From NCBI GenBank assembly GCA_963768025.1, contig CAVYGM010000018.1, positions 61,339 to 125,338 on the forward strand: a DNA stretch of 64,000 nucleotides, written 5' to 3'. This DNA comes from CAVYGM01 sp963768025 (GTDB lineage: Bacteria; Bacteroidota; Bacteroidia; Cytophagales; Spirosomataceae). Of the stretch, positions 8,944-19,565 are shown one piece after another (positions within the stretch are counted from its first letter, which is position 1; each line of letters starts with the position of its first letter). The notes under the pieces are model-generated. The model was given only the letters and a program-made list of their open reading frames with translations. It had not been told where the DNA came from and did no database searches. The translations under genes and the position numbers were made by a program.

Positions 8944-10686
8944 ATGAAACTCATGCTAGTATCTTTCTTTCGTTTGTGCGTAGTGGGGCTGCTGCTGGGG
9001 CCATTGGCCCTTCGTGCCCAGGCTCCCGACAACTACACCTCCATTTCTCTGAATGACCTGAACGCCTTTCAGAATCCGGGATCGTCCTGGAAAGTGTATG
9101 GAGCCGTGGGGATGAGTCCCGCGTCGGGTTCGAGCCCTACCACCAGCGCCGGAAACGGAGTGCTATTGGGCTCGGCCGGACAGGCCATCCGCACCAAAGC
9201 GGCTATGCAGGACCTGCGCCTGCGCTTCGATTTCATGCTCTCGCCCGGTGCGCAAGCCTACGTGACCTTACCGGGAGGTCCAAAGGTACTGCTGGCCGAA
9301 GGGGCATCGGTGAATAAGGTAGGAGCCTCTACCTCCGGATACGCGGGGCAGTTTCCCCTGCAAAACGCCGCTAAATCCGCCGGACTATGGCAAACGGTGG
9401 AGCTTACCTACGATGCTTCCACTCCCACTCAATCCGACCTGGCCCGCCTGAATACGCTGGTGCTGAATGGGGTCATTGTGCAGCAGGGGGTGTACTTGCC
9501 CCTTGCCCAAGCCCTGACTAAGGCCGAGCCGCTCGCGCTTGAAGTGGCCAAAGGCACGGTAGCTATTCGGAACCTGGGCTATCAGGCCCTGGCCAATCGC
9601 AAGCCACTAGCAGTCGGGAATCTGTCGTATAAGCTCTACACCGATGCCTGGGATACGCCCACGCCGACTAAGCTGGGTAAGGAGGATAAAACGGCTGCTA
9701 TTTCGCAGGAACTAGCCAATGGCCTGCGGGAGTTTCACCTGATTTTTGAGGGGGATATGGATGTGAGTGAAGCGGGAAATTATATTTTCACCATTGCTCA
9801 GTCCGGCCCACGAGCCCAACTTATGGTAGACGGCAAGCCCGTGGTGACCGTGGGCGAAAGTACCTCACAGGATTTGCACTCAGGGAAGCGTCAGCCTCGA
9901 CAAAGGGAAGCATCGTTTCTCGCTCCGCTACTCCCGTTTTCCGTGGCGGCGTCCCGCCCTGGGGCTGAGCGTCTCCACCGCCGGGGTGCGGCCCTATGAC
10001 CTGACGGCGCTTTCGTCGCTTGCCCGTACCCGAGCCCAAGCCTTACATCAGCGTGAGCCCCGAGGCGCGTCCCGAAATGATGCGCTCGTTTGTACTTTAC
10101 AACGGCGAAAAACAAAAACGTACCCACGTGGTTTCGGTGGGTAGCCCTTCGGGCTGGCATTACACCATGGATCTGAACCGCGGTGCCCTTGCTGCAGGCA
10201 TGGCGGGGAGAGTTTGCCGACGTGACCGAAATGTGGTACGAGCGCGGCGAGCCGCAACTGCTCAGAAACGGCCGGGTTGACCACGCTGGTATCCGGGCCA
10301 GAGTAGCTACGCGATGCTGGATAATCCCACCGGTGGCCTGGCCCGATTCCGCCAATCTGAACTACCTGGGCTACCGGCTTAACGCTGAAGGTACGCCCAC
10401 CATGCGCTATGCCTTTGGTGCGGCTACCGTCACCGACCGCCTTACCTCTGGGCCGACGGGACTGACCCGCACGCTTTGCGGTGGAAGGCAATCAGGCCCC
10501 CACCTGTACACCCTACTGGGGGCTGGTAAAAGAGATAACGCTGGTAGAAAAAGGATTGTACCGGATAGACAATCGTTATTATGTTCGGGTTGACCGCAAA
10601 GCCAAAGTCATGCAGCGTACTTCGGCGGGTCGGCAGGAACTACTGTTGCCGGTAGCGGAACGGTCAGTTATACTTTGTCTTGGTAA
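8944..10686 (+). pseudogene. Exported DUF1080/PA14-type protein, broken by several frameshifts
   Basis: Signal peptide at residues 1-25 (ending LRAQA), then a DUF1080/LamG-like sandwich (residues about 30-215) and a PA14-like domain (about 220-320; FEGDMDVSEAGNYIFTI). The starting frame runs cleanly to about 9885; the protein then continues in other frames: SVSLDKGKHRFSLRYSRFPW, PVPEPKPYISVSPEARPEM, ALLQAWRGEFADVTEMWYER, NYLGYRLNAEGTPTMRY, EITLVEKGLYRIDNRYYV, and ends GSGTVSYTLSW at 10686. I count at least six indels (near 9891, 10020, 10185, 10275-10330, 10475, 10665) with protein sense kept on both sides. That pattern suggests sequence error or very recent damage. Second gene of the NIPSNAP-auracyanin cluster. 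Confidence 0.65.
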
Positions 10687-10733
10687 AGAGGTAGATATAA
10701 ACAATAGTCTGATAATCAGTCAAATAGAATACA

Positions 10734-12776
10734 ATGAATAAATCAATCTAGTTGGAAGGCCGGACTACCTATTTCTGGCGAGTTTTGGTTCTGGCAACAC
10801 TGGGCTGAGGCCCAGAACCGGCCCATGACCGAAGACGATTACTACCGGATCATTACGATGCCCATTCCCGCAAGATATCGAAATGGAAGTAGGTGGGCAT
10901 GGCCGTACTGCCCGATGGCCGTTTGGGCGTTTCGACCCGGCGCGGTGAGGTATGGATGGTCGGCAATCCCTACATGAAGGGCAATGGCCGTCCTACGTTC
11001 ACACGCTTTGCCCACGGATTGCACGAGCCGCTGGGGCTGTTGTACCGGGGCGATCACTTCCTGATTACGCAGCGCGGCGAGGTAACTAAACTGGTGGATA
11101 CCGACAAGGATGGCGTAGCGGATGTATATGATTCGTTCGCTCGCTGGCCTCTGTCGGGCAACTACCACCAGTATTCCTACGGTCCGGTGCCGATGCCCAA
11201 CGGCGAAATGATCATCACCCTCAACCTCGACTGGGTCGGCAAAGGGAGCCAGCCAGTCCAAGTGGCGGGGCTGGATGCTCAAACTTGGGGAGGATGGCAA
11301 ACTAACCCCCTGGGCTACGGACTTGCGCTCGCCGGCAGGTTTCGGCGTCTTTACAGGGCGATATTTTCTACACCGAAAATCAGGGCGACTGGGTAGGCTC
11401 GGGCCGCATGACGCACCTGGATAAGGGCGACTTTTGCGGGCAATCCCGCCGGACTGCGGTGGAGCAGCGAGGACGGCTCGCCCGTGAAGCTCCGCCCCGA
11501 AGACGTACCCGACACCGGCGAACCGATGTACGAGGTGGCCAAACGCACACCCGGCCTCAAACCCCCGGCGGTCTGGTTTCCGCACACGCTGATGGGAATT
11601 TCTACCTCTGACTTCAAAGAAGATACCACCCGCGGTGCCTTTGGGCCCTTTCGCCGGGCAGATGTTTGTGGGCGATCAGGGCCACAGCAAAATCATGCGC
11701 GTGGACATGGAGAAAGTGAACGGTGTGTGGCAGGGAGCTTGTTTTCCTTTCCGCGAAGGAGTTCGAATCGGGCCTGATCCGCATGGTATGGGGACTGGAT
11801 GGTTCCATGTTTGTGGGACAAACCGCCCGGGGCTGGTCGGCGACGGGCAAGGAGCCCTTCGGAATTCAGCGCGTTGGTGTGGACGGGGCAAACTCCTTTT
11901 GAGATCAAAACCGTTGCGTTCCAAACCCGATGGCTTCGAGGTGACTTTTACCTTGCCCGTGGACGCTGCTACGGCGGGCAATCCCGCTTCGTACAGTCTC
12001 AATAGCTTTAACTACAAGTACCACCACACCTACGGTAGCCCGATTATCAACGCCGAGCCGCTGGCGATCAAAGGTATCGTTGTGGCGGCCGATGGACTGA
12101 GTGCCCGGCTGGTGGTGGACGAAACCAAACTGCGCAAGGGGTACATCCACGAAGTAAAGGCCGAAGGAGTGAAGTCCAAAGCAGGGCTGTCGCTCTTGCA
12201 TAACGCGGGCTACTATACCCTGAACGAAATTGCGCCAGGCGGCAAAGCCGATGCCTCGCGCTTTACGGCCAGCAGCAGTGCCATGTCGGACAAGTCGCTG
12301 GCCGGAATGGATCACAGCCAGCACACGGCTGACCGAAGCCATGCCCGTCGCCAACTCGGCCAAGCGCGATGACCACCCAACCTGCCTACCTGGACCAACG
12401 GCCCCGATCAGGTCGTGACCGTTGGGTACCAAGCCGGGCCTGAAATTTGATCTTGCGGAGATTCAGGTTAAAGCGGGCAGTAAAGTGAAGTTCGTGTTCA
12501 ATAACAACGACGACATGCTGCACAACTGCGTCGATTACCAAACCCGGCATGGCCAATGCAGTGGGCGAAGCGGGCCTGAATCTGGGCCTCAAAGGCGCGG
12601 AGATGAACTACATTCCGGACTCGCCCAACGTGCTGTACCATACCGGACTCATGCAGCCCGAAACCAGCGAGGCCATCTACTTTGTAGCGCCTGCCAAAAC
12701 GGGAGATTACCAGTACGTCTGTACGTTTCCCGGCCACTATACGTTGATGCAGGGGAAGTTGAAGGTTGTGAAATAA
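10734..12776 (+). pseudogene. Sorbosone-dehydrogenase-like propeller fused to auracyanin/plastocyanin domain, heavily frameshifted
   Basis: Segments in alternating frames build one long protein: EDDYYRIITMPIP, then GMAVLPDGRLGVSTRRGEVW (sugar-dehydrogenase-like propeller), GRMTHLDKGDFCG, PPAVWFPHTLMGIS, GAFGPFAGQMFVGDQGHSK, an Ig-like stretch FEVTFTLPVDAATAGNPASY, and a C-terminal type I copper domain (LKFDLAEIQVKAGSKVKFVF to the end). Copper ligands are seen as the His in DDMLHNCV and the C-H-M set in CTFPGHYTLM. More than ten indels occur between 10800 and 12545. In related genomes such fusions are single secreted proteins. The ATG at 10734 meets a TAG after five codons, so a TTG at 10752 or a further error may mark the true start. 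Last 100 residues are continuous from 12549. Confidence 0.65.
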
Positions 12777-12798
12777 CACTCCGCTAAAATTGCACTTG

Positions 12799-13479
12799 AT
12801 GAAGCCACTGAAAGCAATAGTTACTGGTGCCACCGGCATGGTAGGTGAAGGGGTAGTTCATGAGTGCCTGCGGCATCCGAATGTCGAAAAAGTCCTGATC
12901 GTCAATCGGAAACCGTCGGGTATAGAGGATCCTGAAACTGACGGAGATACTCCATGCCGATTTTTATGACATCAGCGCCCTAGAAAGTCAGCTGAAAGGG
13001 TACAATGCCTGTTTTTTCTGCCTCGGCGTATCCTCGGTGGGTATGAATGAGGCCGAGACTACCGCAAGGTTACCTATACGCTCACTCTGCACGTAGCCCA
13101 GACGCTGAGTCGACTGAATCCCGACATGACGTTTTGCTATATATCCGGGGCTGGAACAGACAGTACAGAGGAGGGCCGATCCATGTGGGCGCGGGTCAAG
13201 GGCAAAACCGAGAACGATTTGATGAAACTCCCTTTCCGGCGGGTATTTGCGTTTCGTCCGGGCTTTATAAAACCCATTCCGGGGCTTTTGCGCATCAATA
13301 CCTACTACAAGTACATCGGGTGGATGTTCCCGCTGGGGCGGAAGCTCTACCCGGCTGGGGCTTCTGTAACCTTACCTGAACTAGCCCACGCGTTGATTCG
13401 GGTGGCCAATGTAGGCTACGAAAAGCCGGTGGTTGAAGGCAAAGATATTATTCTGCTGGCGGAGCGGGAGAAGGCTTGA
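12799..13479 (+). pseudogene. NAD-dependent epimerase/oxidoreductase, two frameshifts
   Basis: Starts MKPLKAIVTGATGMVGEGVV, a Rossmann NAD(P)-binding motif, 22 bases after the auracyanin gene. The frame changes near 12925 (to LTEILHADFYDISALESQL, then CFFCLGVSSVGMNEA) and near 13052 (to YRKVTYTLTLHVAQTLSRLN), after which it is open to the stop at 13479 (CYISGAGTDSTEEGRSMWAR, RVFAFRPGFI). Rejoined, it is an about 226-residue atypical short-chain epimerase of the NmrA/YbjT sort. Its end overlaps the convergent DUF2721 gene by 32 bases. Both lesions are small indels in otherwise conserved sequence. Confidence 0.7.
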
Positions 13480-14044
13480 CCACTTTCCTGGGCTTCCTTT
13501 TCCACCATCGTTTTTTGTTCACCCCCGCCAAGCCTTCCAGGTTGTTTTTAAAATAAAGCAATGCTTCGTCCATCTCTTTGTTGATCGCCTGCCGGGCCAG
13601 TCGGGATTCTCTGATCAGCAACACACTTACGTAAAATAGCATAAACGCGCCGATCATACTCAATAAAATGGGGAGCCAGGTACGCCGTGAATTTATCACA
13701 TCCAGCACTCCTAGGCTGAGGCTCGTGGCAATGAATATGCCGAGGGAGAGGTACAGGGTAGTTAGGGCGTTCTGGAGTAGGCGGGTACGGATGGTAGCTT
13801 TATCCATCAAATAGAAGAGTAGCGCCCCTTCTTTGGTCACAAGGTCGGTAGACTCCCCCTTTTCTTCCACTAGTTGTTTCAGCTGCTCCAGCAGGTATCG
13901 GCATCGGTCAATAACCCGGCTGAGCCGTTGGGAAGTAATGGTAATTAACGATCCGCAGGCCAGTATAAGCACCACCGGGGCAATCATAGAAGACAGGATA
14001 GTTAAGGTAGTCGAAAGTCTGGTTATAGCGGTGAAATCACCCAT
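13448..14044 (-). CDS. DUF2721 family membrane protein
   Basis: 198 residues with three hydrophobic segments: about 17-37 (SSMIAPVVLILACGSLITI), about 93-113 and 121-141. The N-terminal TILSSMIAPVVLILACG and the RLSRVIDR stretch after it are typical of DUF2721. The C-terminus is basic and proline-rich (KKRWWKRKPRKVVKPSPAPP) and probably cytoplasmic. No function is known for the family. Convergent with, and overlapping, the epimerase gene. Confidence 0.8.
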   Translation of the reverse strand: MGDFTAITRLSTTLTILSSMIAPVVLILACGSLITITSQRLSRVIDRCRYLLEQLKQLVEEKGESTDLVTKEGALLFYLMDKATIRTRLLQNALTTLYLSLGIFIATSLSLGVLDVINSRRTWLPILLSMIGAFMLFYVSVLLIRESRLARQAINKEMDEALLYFKNNLEGLAGVNKKRWWKRKPRKVVKPSPAPPAE

Positions 14045-14376
14045 GAGTAGTTGATTTGTTTAACTTACAAAGGTCGGGCAGAGAAAGCAGGAACCCAATA
14101 ATCTGGTTGAAAATTAATGAATTGGGCGCAGGATATTTGCTTCTGAGACTAGAAAACGACTTCTGGCAGTTGTTAGAGGCCTATGCTCGTCGGCATCCCA
14201 CGGTTCTTACAGTAAGCCTCCTCTATTGGTTTCCCAAACGTCGTTCGTTGCTTTGATTTTAATTAGTATACTAAATTTGAGCGAAAAAAGCAAGCCAATG
14301 CACTTATACTCCCACGCCAATCCATTTTTGCCTTATCTTGGTTTTTTATTTCAAAATCAACAAACAAGCACCCTGA
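14045..14376. other. Intergenic region, 332 bp, carrying the M28 peptidase promoter
   Basis: No supported gene: a 66-codon open frame at 14056-14256 has no recognisable sequence. The only signal is the promoter-like pair at 14248-14279. Confidence 0.5.
14248..14279 (+). promoter_or_regulatory. Bacteroidota-type promoter candidate for the M28 peptidase gene
   Basis: TTG at 14248-14250, a 21-base spacer and TAAATTTG at 14272-14279, matching the Bacteroidota -33 TTG / -7 TAnnTTTG consensus. It lies about 100 bases upstream of the ATG at 14377. Pattern match only. Confidence 0.45.
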
Positions 14377-15743
14377 ATGGAGAATAAAATACGTGTATCC
14401 TTAGTTTCCGCCGTGGCGGTTTTTATTTCCTTTGCCCCTGCCTATTCCCAAACCATCCTACAGCGCGATCCGGTCATTACTCAGCTGGTCGAACAGGTGT
14501 CGGCGGATAGCCTGAAGGCCCACGTGGAGAAACTCGTCAGCTTCGGTACCCGGCAGACCCTCAGCGGTACCCAGGGTACCCGCGGCATAGTTCCCGCCCG
14601 GGAGTGGATTCTGAGCAAATTCAAGGAATACGGCAAGCAGTCGGGAGGGCGGCTTACGTCCACCATCGATACCTGGACCCTGCAACCCGACGGCCGTCGC
14701 GTGGATAAGGCGGTGGATATGGGCAACGTGATGGCTACCCTCAAAGGTACCGATCCCAACGACGACCGGGTGTTTCTGGTCAGCGGCCACATGGACAGCC
14801 GCGTCAGCAATGTCATGAATAGCACCGCCGACGCCCCCGGCGCCAACGACGATGGCTCGGGTACGGCGGCAGTGATCGAGCTGGTGCGGATCATGAGTAA
14901 GCAAAGCTTTCCGGCCACGATTGTGTTCGTAACCGTGAGCGGTGAGGAACAGGGACTGCTTGGGGCGGATCACTTGGCCCAGCGCGCCGTGGACGAAAAG
15001 TGGAACCTGGAAGCTCTGCTCAATAACGACATCATGGGCTCCAACAACAGCCACGATACCCACATGATCGATAATACCATCGTGCGGGTGTTCAGCGAAG
15101 GGCTATCGGGTTTCGAAACCGACAAACGCGCGGCTTCCGTGCGGCAGTACGGCCTGGAAAATGACGGCAAAGCCCGTACGCTGGCCCGCTACGTAAAGGA
15201 AGTAGGCGAGCGCTACGTGGACCACCTGGAAGTACGGATGATCTACCGCAACGACCGCTACCTGCGCGGAGGCGACCACACGCCCTTTGTGCAACCGCGA
15301 CTTTGCCGCCGTTAGGATTACCGAGATGAATGAGAACTACCAGCATCAGCACCAGGATCTGCGCACCGAAAACGGCATTGAATACGGCGACAAAGTCGAG
15401 CACATGGATTTCGAGTACCTGCGCAAAAACACGGCGATGAACCTGGCCAATCTGGCGAATCTGGCCAAGTCGCCCACGCAGCCCCAGAATGTGACGATGG
15501 ACGTGCGGAGCCTGACCAACACGACCAAACTATACTGGCAGGCCCCCAAAACCGGCAAAGTGAAAGGATATTACATTCTGATGCGCGAAACCCACTGGCC
15601 GGTCTGGCAGAAGAAAATTTTTACGGATAAGCTCGGGCATGGAGCTACCCTACTCCAAAGACAACTACTTCTTCGCCGTGCAGGCCGTGAGTGAAGATGG
15701 CAACGAAGGCATGCCCGTTATTCCCAAGCCCGGAATGCGGTAG
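14377..15743 (+). pseudogene. Exported M28 family zinc aminopeptidase, two frameshifts
   Basis: Signal peptide at residues 1-24 (ending AYSQ). The zinc ligand motifs of M28 appear in order: SGHMDSR, GANDDGSG, SGEEQG and GGDHTPF. The frame breaks near 15296, where one extra C turns FVQRDFAAVRITEMNENY into another frame, and again near 15635, after which MELPYSKDNYFFAVQAVSED leads to the stop at 15743. The C-terminal part resembles a fibronectin-type domain (TKLYWQAPKTGKVKGYYI). Rejoined length about 455 residues. Apart from the two single-base shifts all catalytic parts are intact, so the gene may be whole in the organism. Confidence 0.8.
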
Positions 15744-15756
15744 TTTTTGGAGTTAA

Positions 15757-15825
15757 AAGTAGAGAGTTGAAAGTATAAAGTAGAAATATCATTTTATACT
15801 TTTGACTTTCAACTCTCAAAACTCT
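15757..15825. terminator. Bidirectional terminator between M28 peptidase and xylA
   Basis: Imperfect inverted repeat: GAGAGTTGAAAGTATAAA on the left and TTTATACTTTTGACTTTCAACTCTC on the right, about 30 bases apart centre to arms, between two convergent genes. AT-rich arms give runs of T in both directions. Confidence 0.5.
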
Positions 15826-17157
15826 CTATATAAACCGATTGATCAGATTCTCCAGGTACTCCTGCCGTCCCGATAGTGTGGCGGGTTCACCACCTTCGGC
15901 GGCCAAGTCGAACAGAGTCTTCCAGGGAAAACTTCCTTTTTCGTATGCCTGCCTTTGCCGCTGTCGAAGCTGGCGTAGCGGTTCTTCCGAATCGAGTGGT
16001 ACTCGCCATTCTGGGTAATCTTATCGGCAATGACCAAGGCACGGGCTACGGTGTCCATACCCCCAATGTGGGCGTGGAAAAGATCCTCCACGTCGGTAGA
16101 GTTGCGACGGCGCTTGGCGTCGAAGTTGATGCCGCCACCGGCTAGTCCGCCAGCGTCCAGGATGATCAGCATAGCCTGAGTCCATTCCATGAGGTCGTTG
16201 GGGAACTGATCGGTATCCCAGCCGTTCTGATAGTCGCCGCGGTTGGCATCGATTGAGCCGAGCAACCCAGCGTCGGCGGCTACCTGTAGCTCGTGCTGGA
16301 AGGTGTGCCCGGCCAAAGTCGCGTGGTTTACTTCCAGGTTCAGCGAGAAATCGTCCAGCAGGTCGTGCTGACGCAGGAAGCCCGATCACGGTGGCGGCGT
16401 CGTAGTCGTACTGGTGCTTGGTAGGCTCACAGGGCTTGGGCTCGATGAAGAACTTACCCTTGAAGCCGTTCTTACGGGCATAGGTCACGGCTGATTTCAG
16501 CAGCTGGGCCAAGTGCTCCTGCTCGCGCTTCATGTCGGTGTTGAGCAGGGTCATGTAGCCTTCCCGGCCACCCCAAAACACGTAGTTTTCTCCACCCAGA
16601 GCTATGGTCGCAGTCCAGGGCCATCTTCACCTGCGCTCCGGCGTGCGTTACTACTTCGAAGTCAGGGTTAGTAGAAGCACCATTCATGTAACGATGGTGG
16701 CTGAACAGATTGGCTGTGCCCCACAGGAGCTTGGCACCGCAAGCGGCCTGTTTCTGCTTCAGGTAGGTCGGTAAGCTCCTGCAACCGTTCTCTCGTTTTC
16801 CCGCACGTCATTGCCGTAGTCCACCACGTCCACGTCATGAAAACAGTAGTAAGGCGTACCGATTTTGGTTATGAATTCAAAAGCAGCATCGGCTTTGTCT
16901 TTGGCCCGGGCCACGGGATCGCTCTTTTCATCCCAAGGGAAAAAGAGGGTTTGGCCTCCGAAGGGGTCGTTGCCAGTGCCATTAAACGAATGCCAGTACG
17001 CGGTAGCAAATCGCAAATGTTCTTTCATCGTTTTTCCAGCAACGGTACGGTTCTCGTCGTACCAGCGGAATGCCAGGGGGTTATCGGTTTCGGGACCCTC
17101 GTAAGCTATCTTGCCTACTCCTTTGAAATACTCCCGGTCACCTAGTAGAATGCTCAT
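15826..17157 (-). pseudogene. xylA: Xylose isomerase, at least four frameshifts
   Basis: ATG at 17157, stop TAG at 15826. Segments of a standard class II xylose isomerase follow in order: EGPETDNPLAFRWYDENRTV, YYCFHDVDVVDYGNDVREN, YVFWGGREGYMTLLNTDM, FKGKFFIEPKPCEPTKHQYD, AGHTFQHELQVAADAGLLGS, DANRGDYQNGWDTDQFP and the C-terminus EYLENLINRFI. Frame changes lie near 16765, 16600, 16385 and 15945. The enzyme interconverts D-xylose and D-xylulose using two divalent metals; the metal ligands in the quoted segments are all kept. No xylulokinase or xylose transporter lies nearby. Lesions are indels only, which points to sequence error rather than old decay. Confidence 0.85.
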
Positions 17158-17255
17158 GATCTTGAATGTGAAGGATGATGAATTAGTTCAGTATTAATTA
17201 ATAAGTGTAAAAATGACAATTTTAATTCAATCTACTTACTTTTTTATGAAAAAAA

Positions 17256-17279
17256 GGTCGGGACCTTTACGTCCCGACC
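17256..17279 (-). terminator. Terminator after the ppiD-like gene
   Basis: Perfect 9-bp stem GGTCGGGAC / GTCCCGACC with a 6-base loop; on the minus strand it is followed by a run of seven T. It sits 35 bases past the stop of the PpiD-like gene. Confidence 0.85.
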
Positions 17280-17313
17280 CTCACTATTAGAAGTATTTCC
17301 TTACTTCAATCTA

Positions 17314-19428
17314 CTAAAAAAACTTAGCGCGGCGATCCACAATCTTTGCATTTTCGCGAATTGCCTCATTCAGCAGGAAGCTGGCGCGGCTTTCGAGCGC
17401 CTGCTGTACCTGCGATTTGTACGGGGTGTAGTCGGCGATTTGGGGAGCTTCTTTCTTATCCACCAATTCCATCACAAACACCCCGTTTTCGCCGGCGAAT
17501 ACATTGGTTTTCTGGCCTTTTTTAAGACCAAATCCTTTGCCAAGGGCCAGTGGATCAAAACCAGCGGAGCTCAGTAGTCCGGTGGCCAGATTTATATCGC
17601 TCGACGTTTCTACCAGCGCTCCGGCTCCGTATTTTTTCTGCATGGCATCCAAGTCACCCACGGCACCAAGTTTGGCAACGATCTGCTCAGCTTTAAGCTT
17701 GTTGCGAACCTTGGCGGTAAGCTCATCCCGGAAGTCATCCACTTTCACCTCGTCTTTTTCGGTTTTTCCGGTTAGAACAGCCACCACATACTGCTCGTCG
17801 GTTTCAAACACCTGCGATACATCGTTGATATCGGTTTTATCATTAAACGCCCAACGCACAATTTCGCGAGCGTTCTGGATAGCATTTACATTGGCAGAAG
17901 TTTCAGGTACGCGGTTGGCGGTGGTCACGACCAGTGACTTGTCGTTCTTGACGGCTTCATCGAATTGAGTCTTGGTCTTTATAGACCCGGCAAACTGATC
18001 GGCCTTGCGGTACGCTTCGTCGCGGGTAGCCTGGCTAGGGGCGATGGTTTTGGCAATACTCGCCAGGCGGTACATGGTGTTTGACTTGGGGTCGGTCACC
18101 TTAATGATGTGGAGACCAAACTGGCTTTCCACGACCCGATTTACGAGACCGGTTGTACTCATTGAGAATACGGCGTCTTCGAAAGGCTTCACCATGGCAC
18201 CATTGTTCTGGAAGTACCCCAGATCTCCTCCACGCTGAGCCGATGCCGGATCGGCGCTGTTGGTAGCGGCCAGCGCTTCAAAACTGGCTCCCCCGCGGAT
18301 TTGGTTCAGGATTCCTTCGGCACGCTGACGAGCCACCGCCTTGGCCGAGTCCGAAGGATTCTCGGGCCTGATCAGGATATGGCTGGCGCGGGCACTATAG
18401 ACGGAGTCTGTCTTGGTACCTCCGTACTTGTAGATGAAATACGTGTCTCCTTCGCGGTAGGGGCCGTATACGCCGCCTGGCACAAATGTCTTCACGGCTT
18501 CCTTCAGCTGATCAGACATGTTGGCGTAGGACATATCCATCGGGATAGCGATGTCAGAATTTACGCGGGCATAGGTAGAGTCGTTGGTAGCCGAGGCCAG
18601 CCCACGGGCCAGCGCCTTTATTTCGGTGTAAAGTGCCGTGCTATCGTCTTTGCCTGGCATTACCGGGAAAGTAACGTACTGCATCGTGCGGGTATCCATT
18701 CCCTTGTACTCATCGCGGTGCTCACTCAGGTAGGATTCCAGTTGAGAATCGGTTATCTTAATGGTCGTATCGGGAATGGAATAGAAGGGCACGTACAAAT
18801 AGCGCAACGAAGCAGTCGTATTCTGTGCTTTGTATTCCCGTTCCGCTTCGGCCTTGGTCACGTAGGTAGACATGCGGATCAGGTTCTCGTACTTCTGACG
18901 CAGGCGATCCGAGCGAAGATTTTTCTCAAAATCGGCCCAGGACTGCTGCTGAGGCAGGGGTAGGGTTTTGAGATTTTTGAGGTAGTTTACCACGGCACTT
19001 TTATCAAAAGCTCCGGTGGTAGGATTGGCAAAAGCCTGCTGAATGGCAGGACTAATGTGGTTTCCCTGCACCATATCCACCATCTCTTCATCCGTAACGG
19101 TCAGGCCTAGCTTGTCATATTCCTCCTTATAGGCGATGTCAATAATCAGTTGATTCCAGGCCTGCTCACGCAGGGCGGTAATCTCCTGCTCCCCGGCAGC
19201 ACGGCCGGTTTGGGCCTCGTAGTTCTGCCGCATCACGTCCAATCGGCTCTGAAAACTCTGAATGTCAATTTCCTTACCGGCAATCTCCCCCAGGGTTTGA
19301 GTGTTATTACCTCCAAACATAGAATTGGGCCCCATGAGGTCACCGCCTACGATAAAAAGGATTAAGCTGACCGCGATAATCGTAACCGCGATCCCGGATT
19401 TTTCTCTGATTTTGTTAATTAATGCCAT
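17314..19428 (-). CDS. SurA/PpiD-type peptidylprolyl isomerase, membrane anchored
   Basis: 704 residues. Short cytoplasmic start MALINKIREKSGIAV, one membrane helix (about 13-30), then a SurA_N-like chaperone region and a parvulin domain at about 345-450 (ASHILIRPENPSDSAK, GGDLGYFQNNGAMVKPFEDA, SQFGLHIIKV). A long C-terminal region repeats the chaperone-like helices. This is the architecture of PpiD, the inner-membrane periplasmic foldase that assists outer-membrane proteins. Intact, monocistronic, with its own terminator. Confidence 0.88.
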   Translation of the reverse strand: MALINKIREKSGIAVTIIAVSLILFIVGGDLMGPNSMFGGNNTQTLGEIAGKEIDIQSFQSRLDVMRQNYEAQTGRAAGEQEITALREQAWNQLIIDIAYKEEYDKLGLTVTDEEMVDMVQGNHISPAIQQAFANPTTGAFDKSAVVNYLKNLKTLPLPQQQSWADFEKNLRSDRLRQKYENLIRMSTYVTKAEAEREYKAQNTTASLRYLYVPFYSIPDTTIKITDSQLESYLSEHRDEYKGMDTRTMQYVTFPVMPGKDDSTALYTEIKALARGLASATNDSTYARVNSDIAIPMDMSYANMSDQLKEAVKTFVPGGVYGPYREGDTYFIYKYGGTKTDSVYSARASHILIRPENPSDSAKAVARQRAEGILNQIRGGASFEALAATNSADPASAQRGGDLGYFQNNGAMVKPFEDAVFSMSTTGLVNRVVESQFGLHIIKVTDPKSNTMYRLASIAKTIAPSQATRDEAYRKADQFAGSIKTKTQFDEAVKNDKSLVVTTANRVPETSANVNAIQNAREIVRWAFNDKTDINDVSQVFETDEQYVVAVLTGKTEKDEVKVDDFRDELTAKVRNKLKAEQIVAKLGAVGDLDAMQKKYGAGALVETSSDINLATGLLSSAGFDPLALGKGFGLKKGQKTNVFAGENGVFVMELVDKKEAPQIADYTPYKSQVQQALESRASFLLNEAIRENAKIVDRRAKFF

Positions 19429-19565
19429 TTTTCATTTTCAAATTAGACCGCAAAATAAAATCTTTTCTGCGTACTATCCAAGATTAGTTTTTTCATAACC
19501 CCAAAAGCCCTACCAAATTGTGTCTCAGCCGTTTTTTTTGGATGGCTTAGGTTTGCAGCTCTTAC

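Noticed and set aside
8944..13479. Treating every fragment frame here as a separate small gene
   Set aside because: Fragments line up in order as parts of three known protein types in alternating frames, so they are pieces of frameshifted genes.
14056..14256. 66-codon frame between DUF2721 and M28 genes
   Set aside because: Composition is not protein-like and no motif is seen; it overlaps the promoter candidate.
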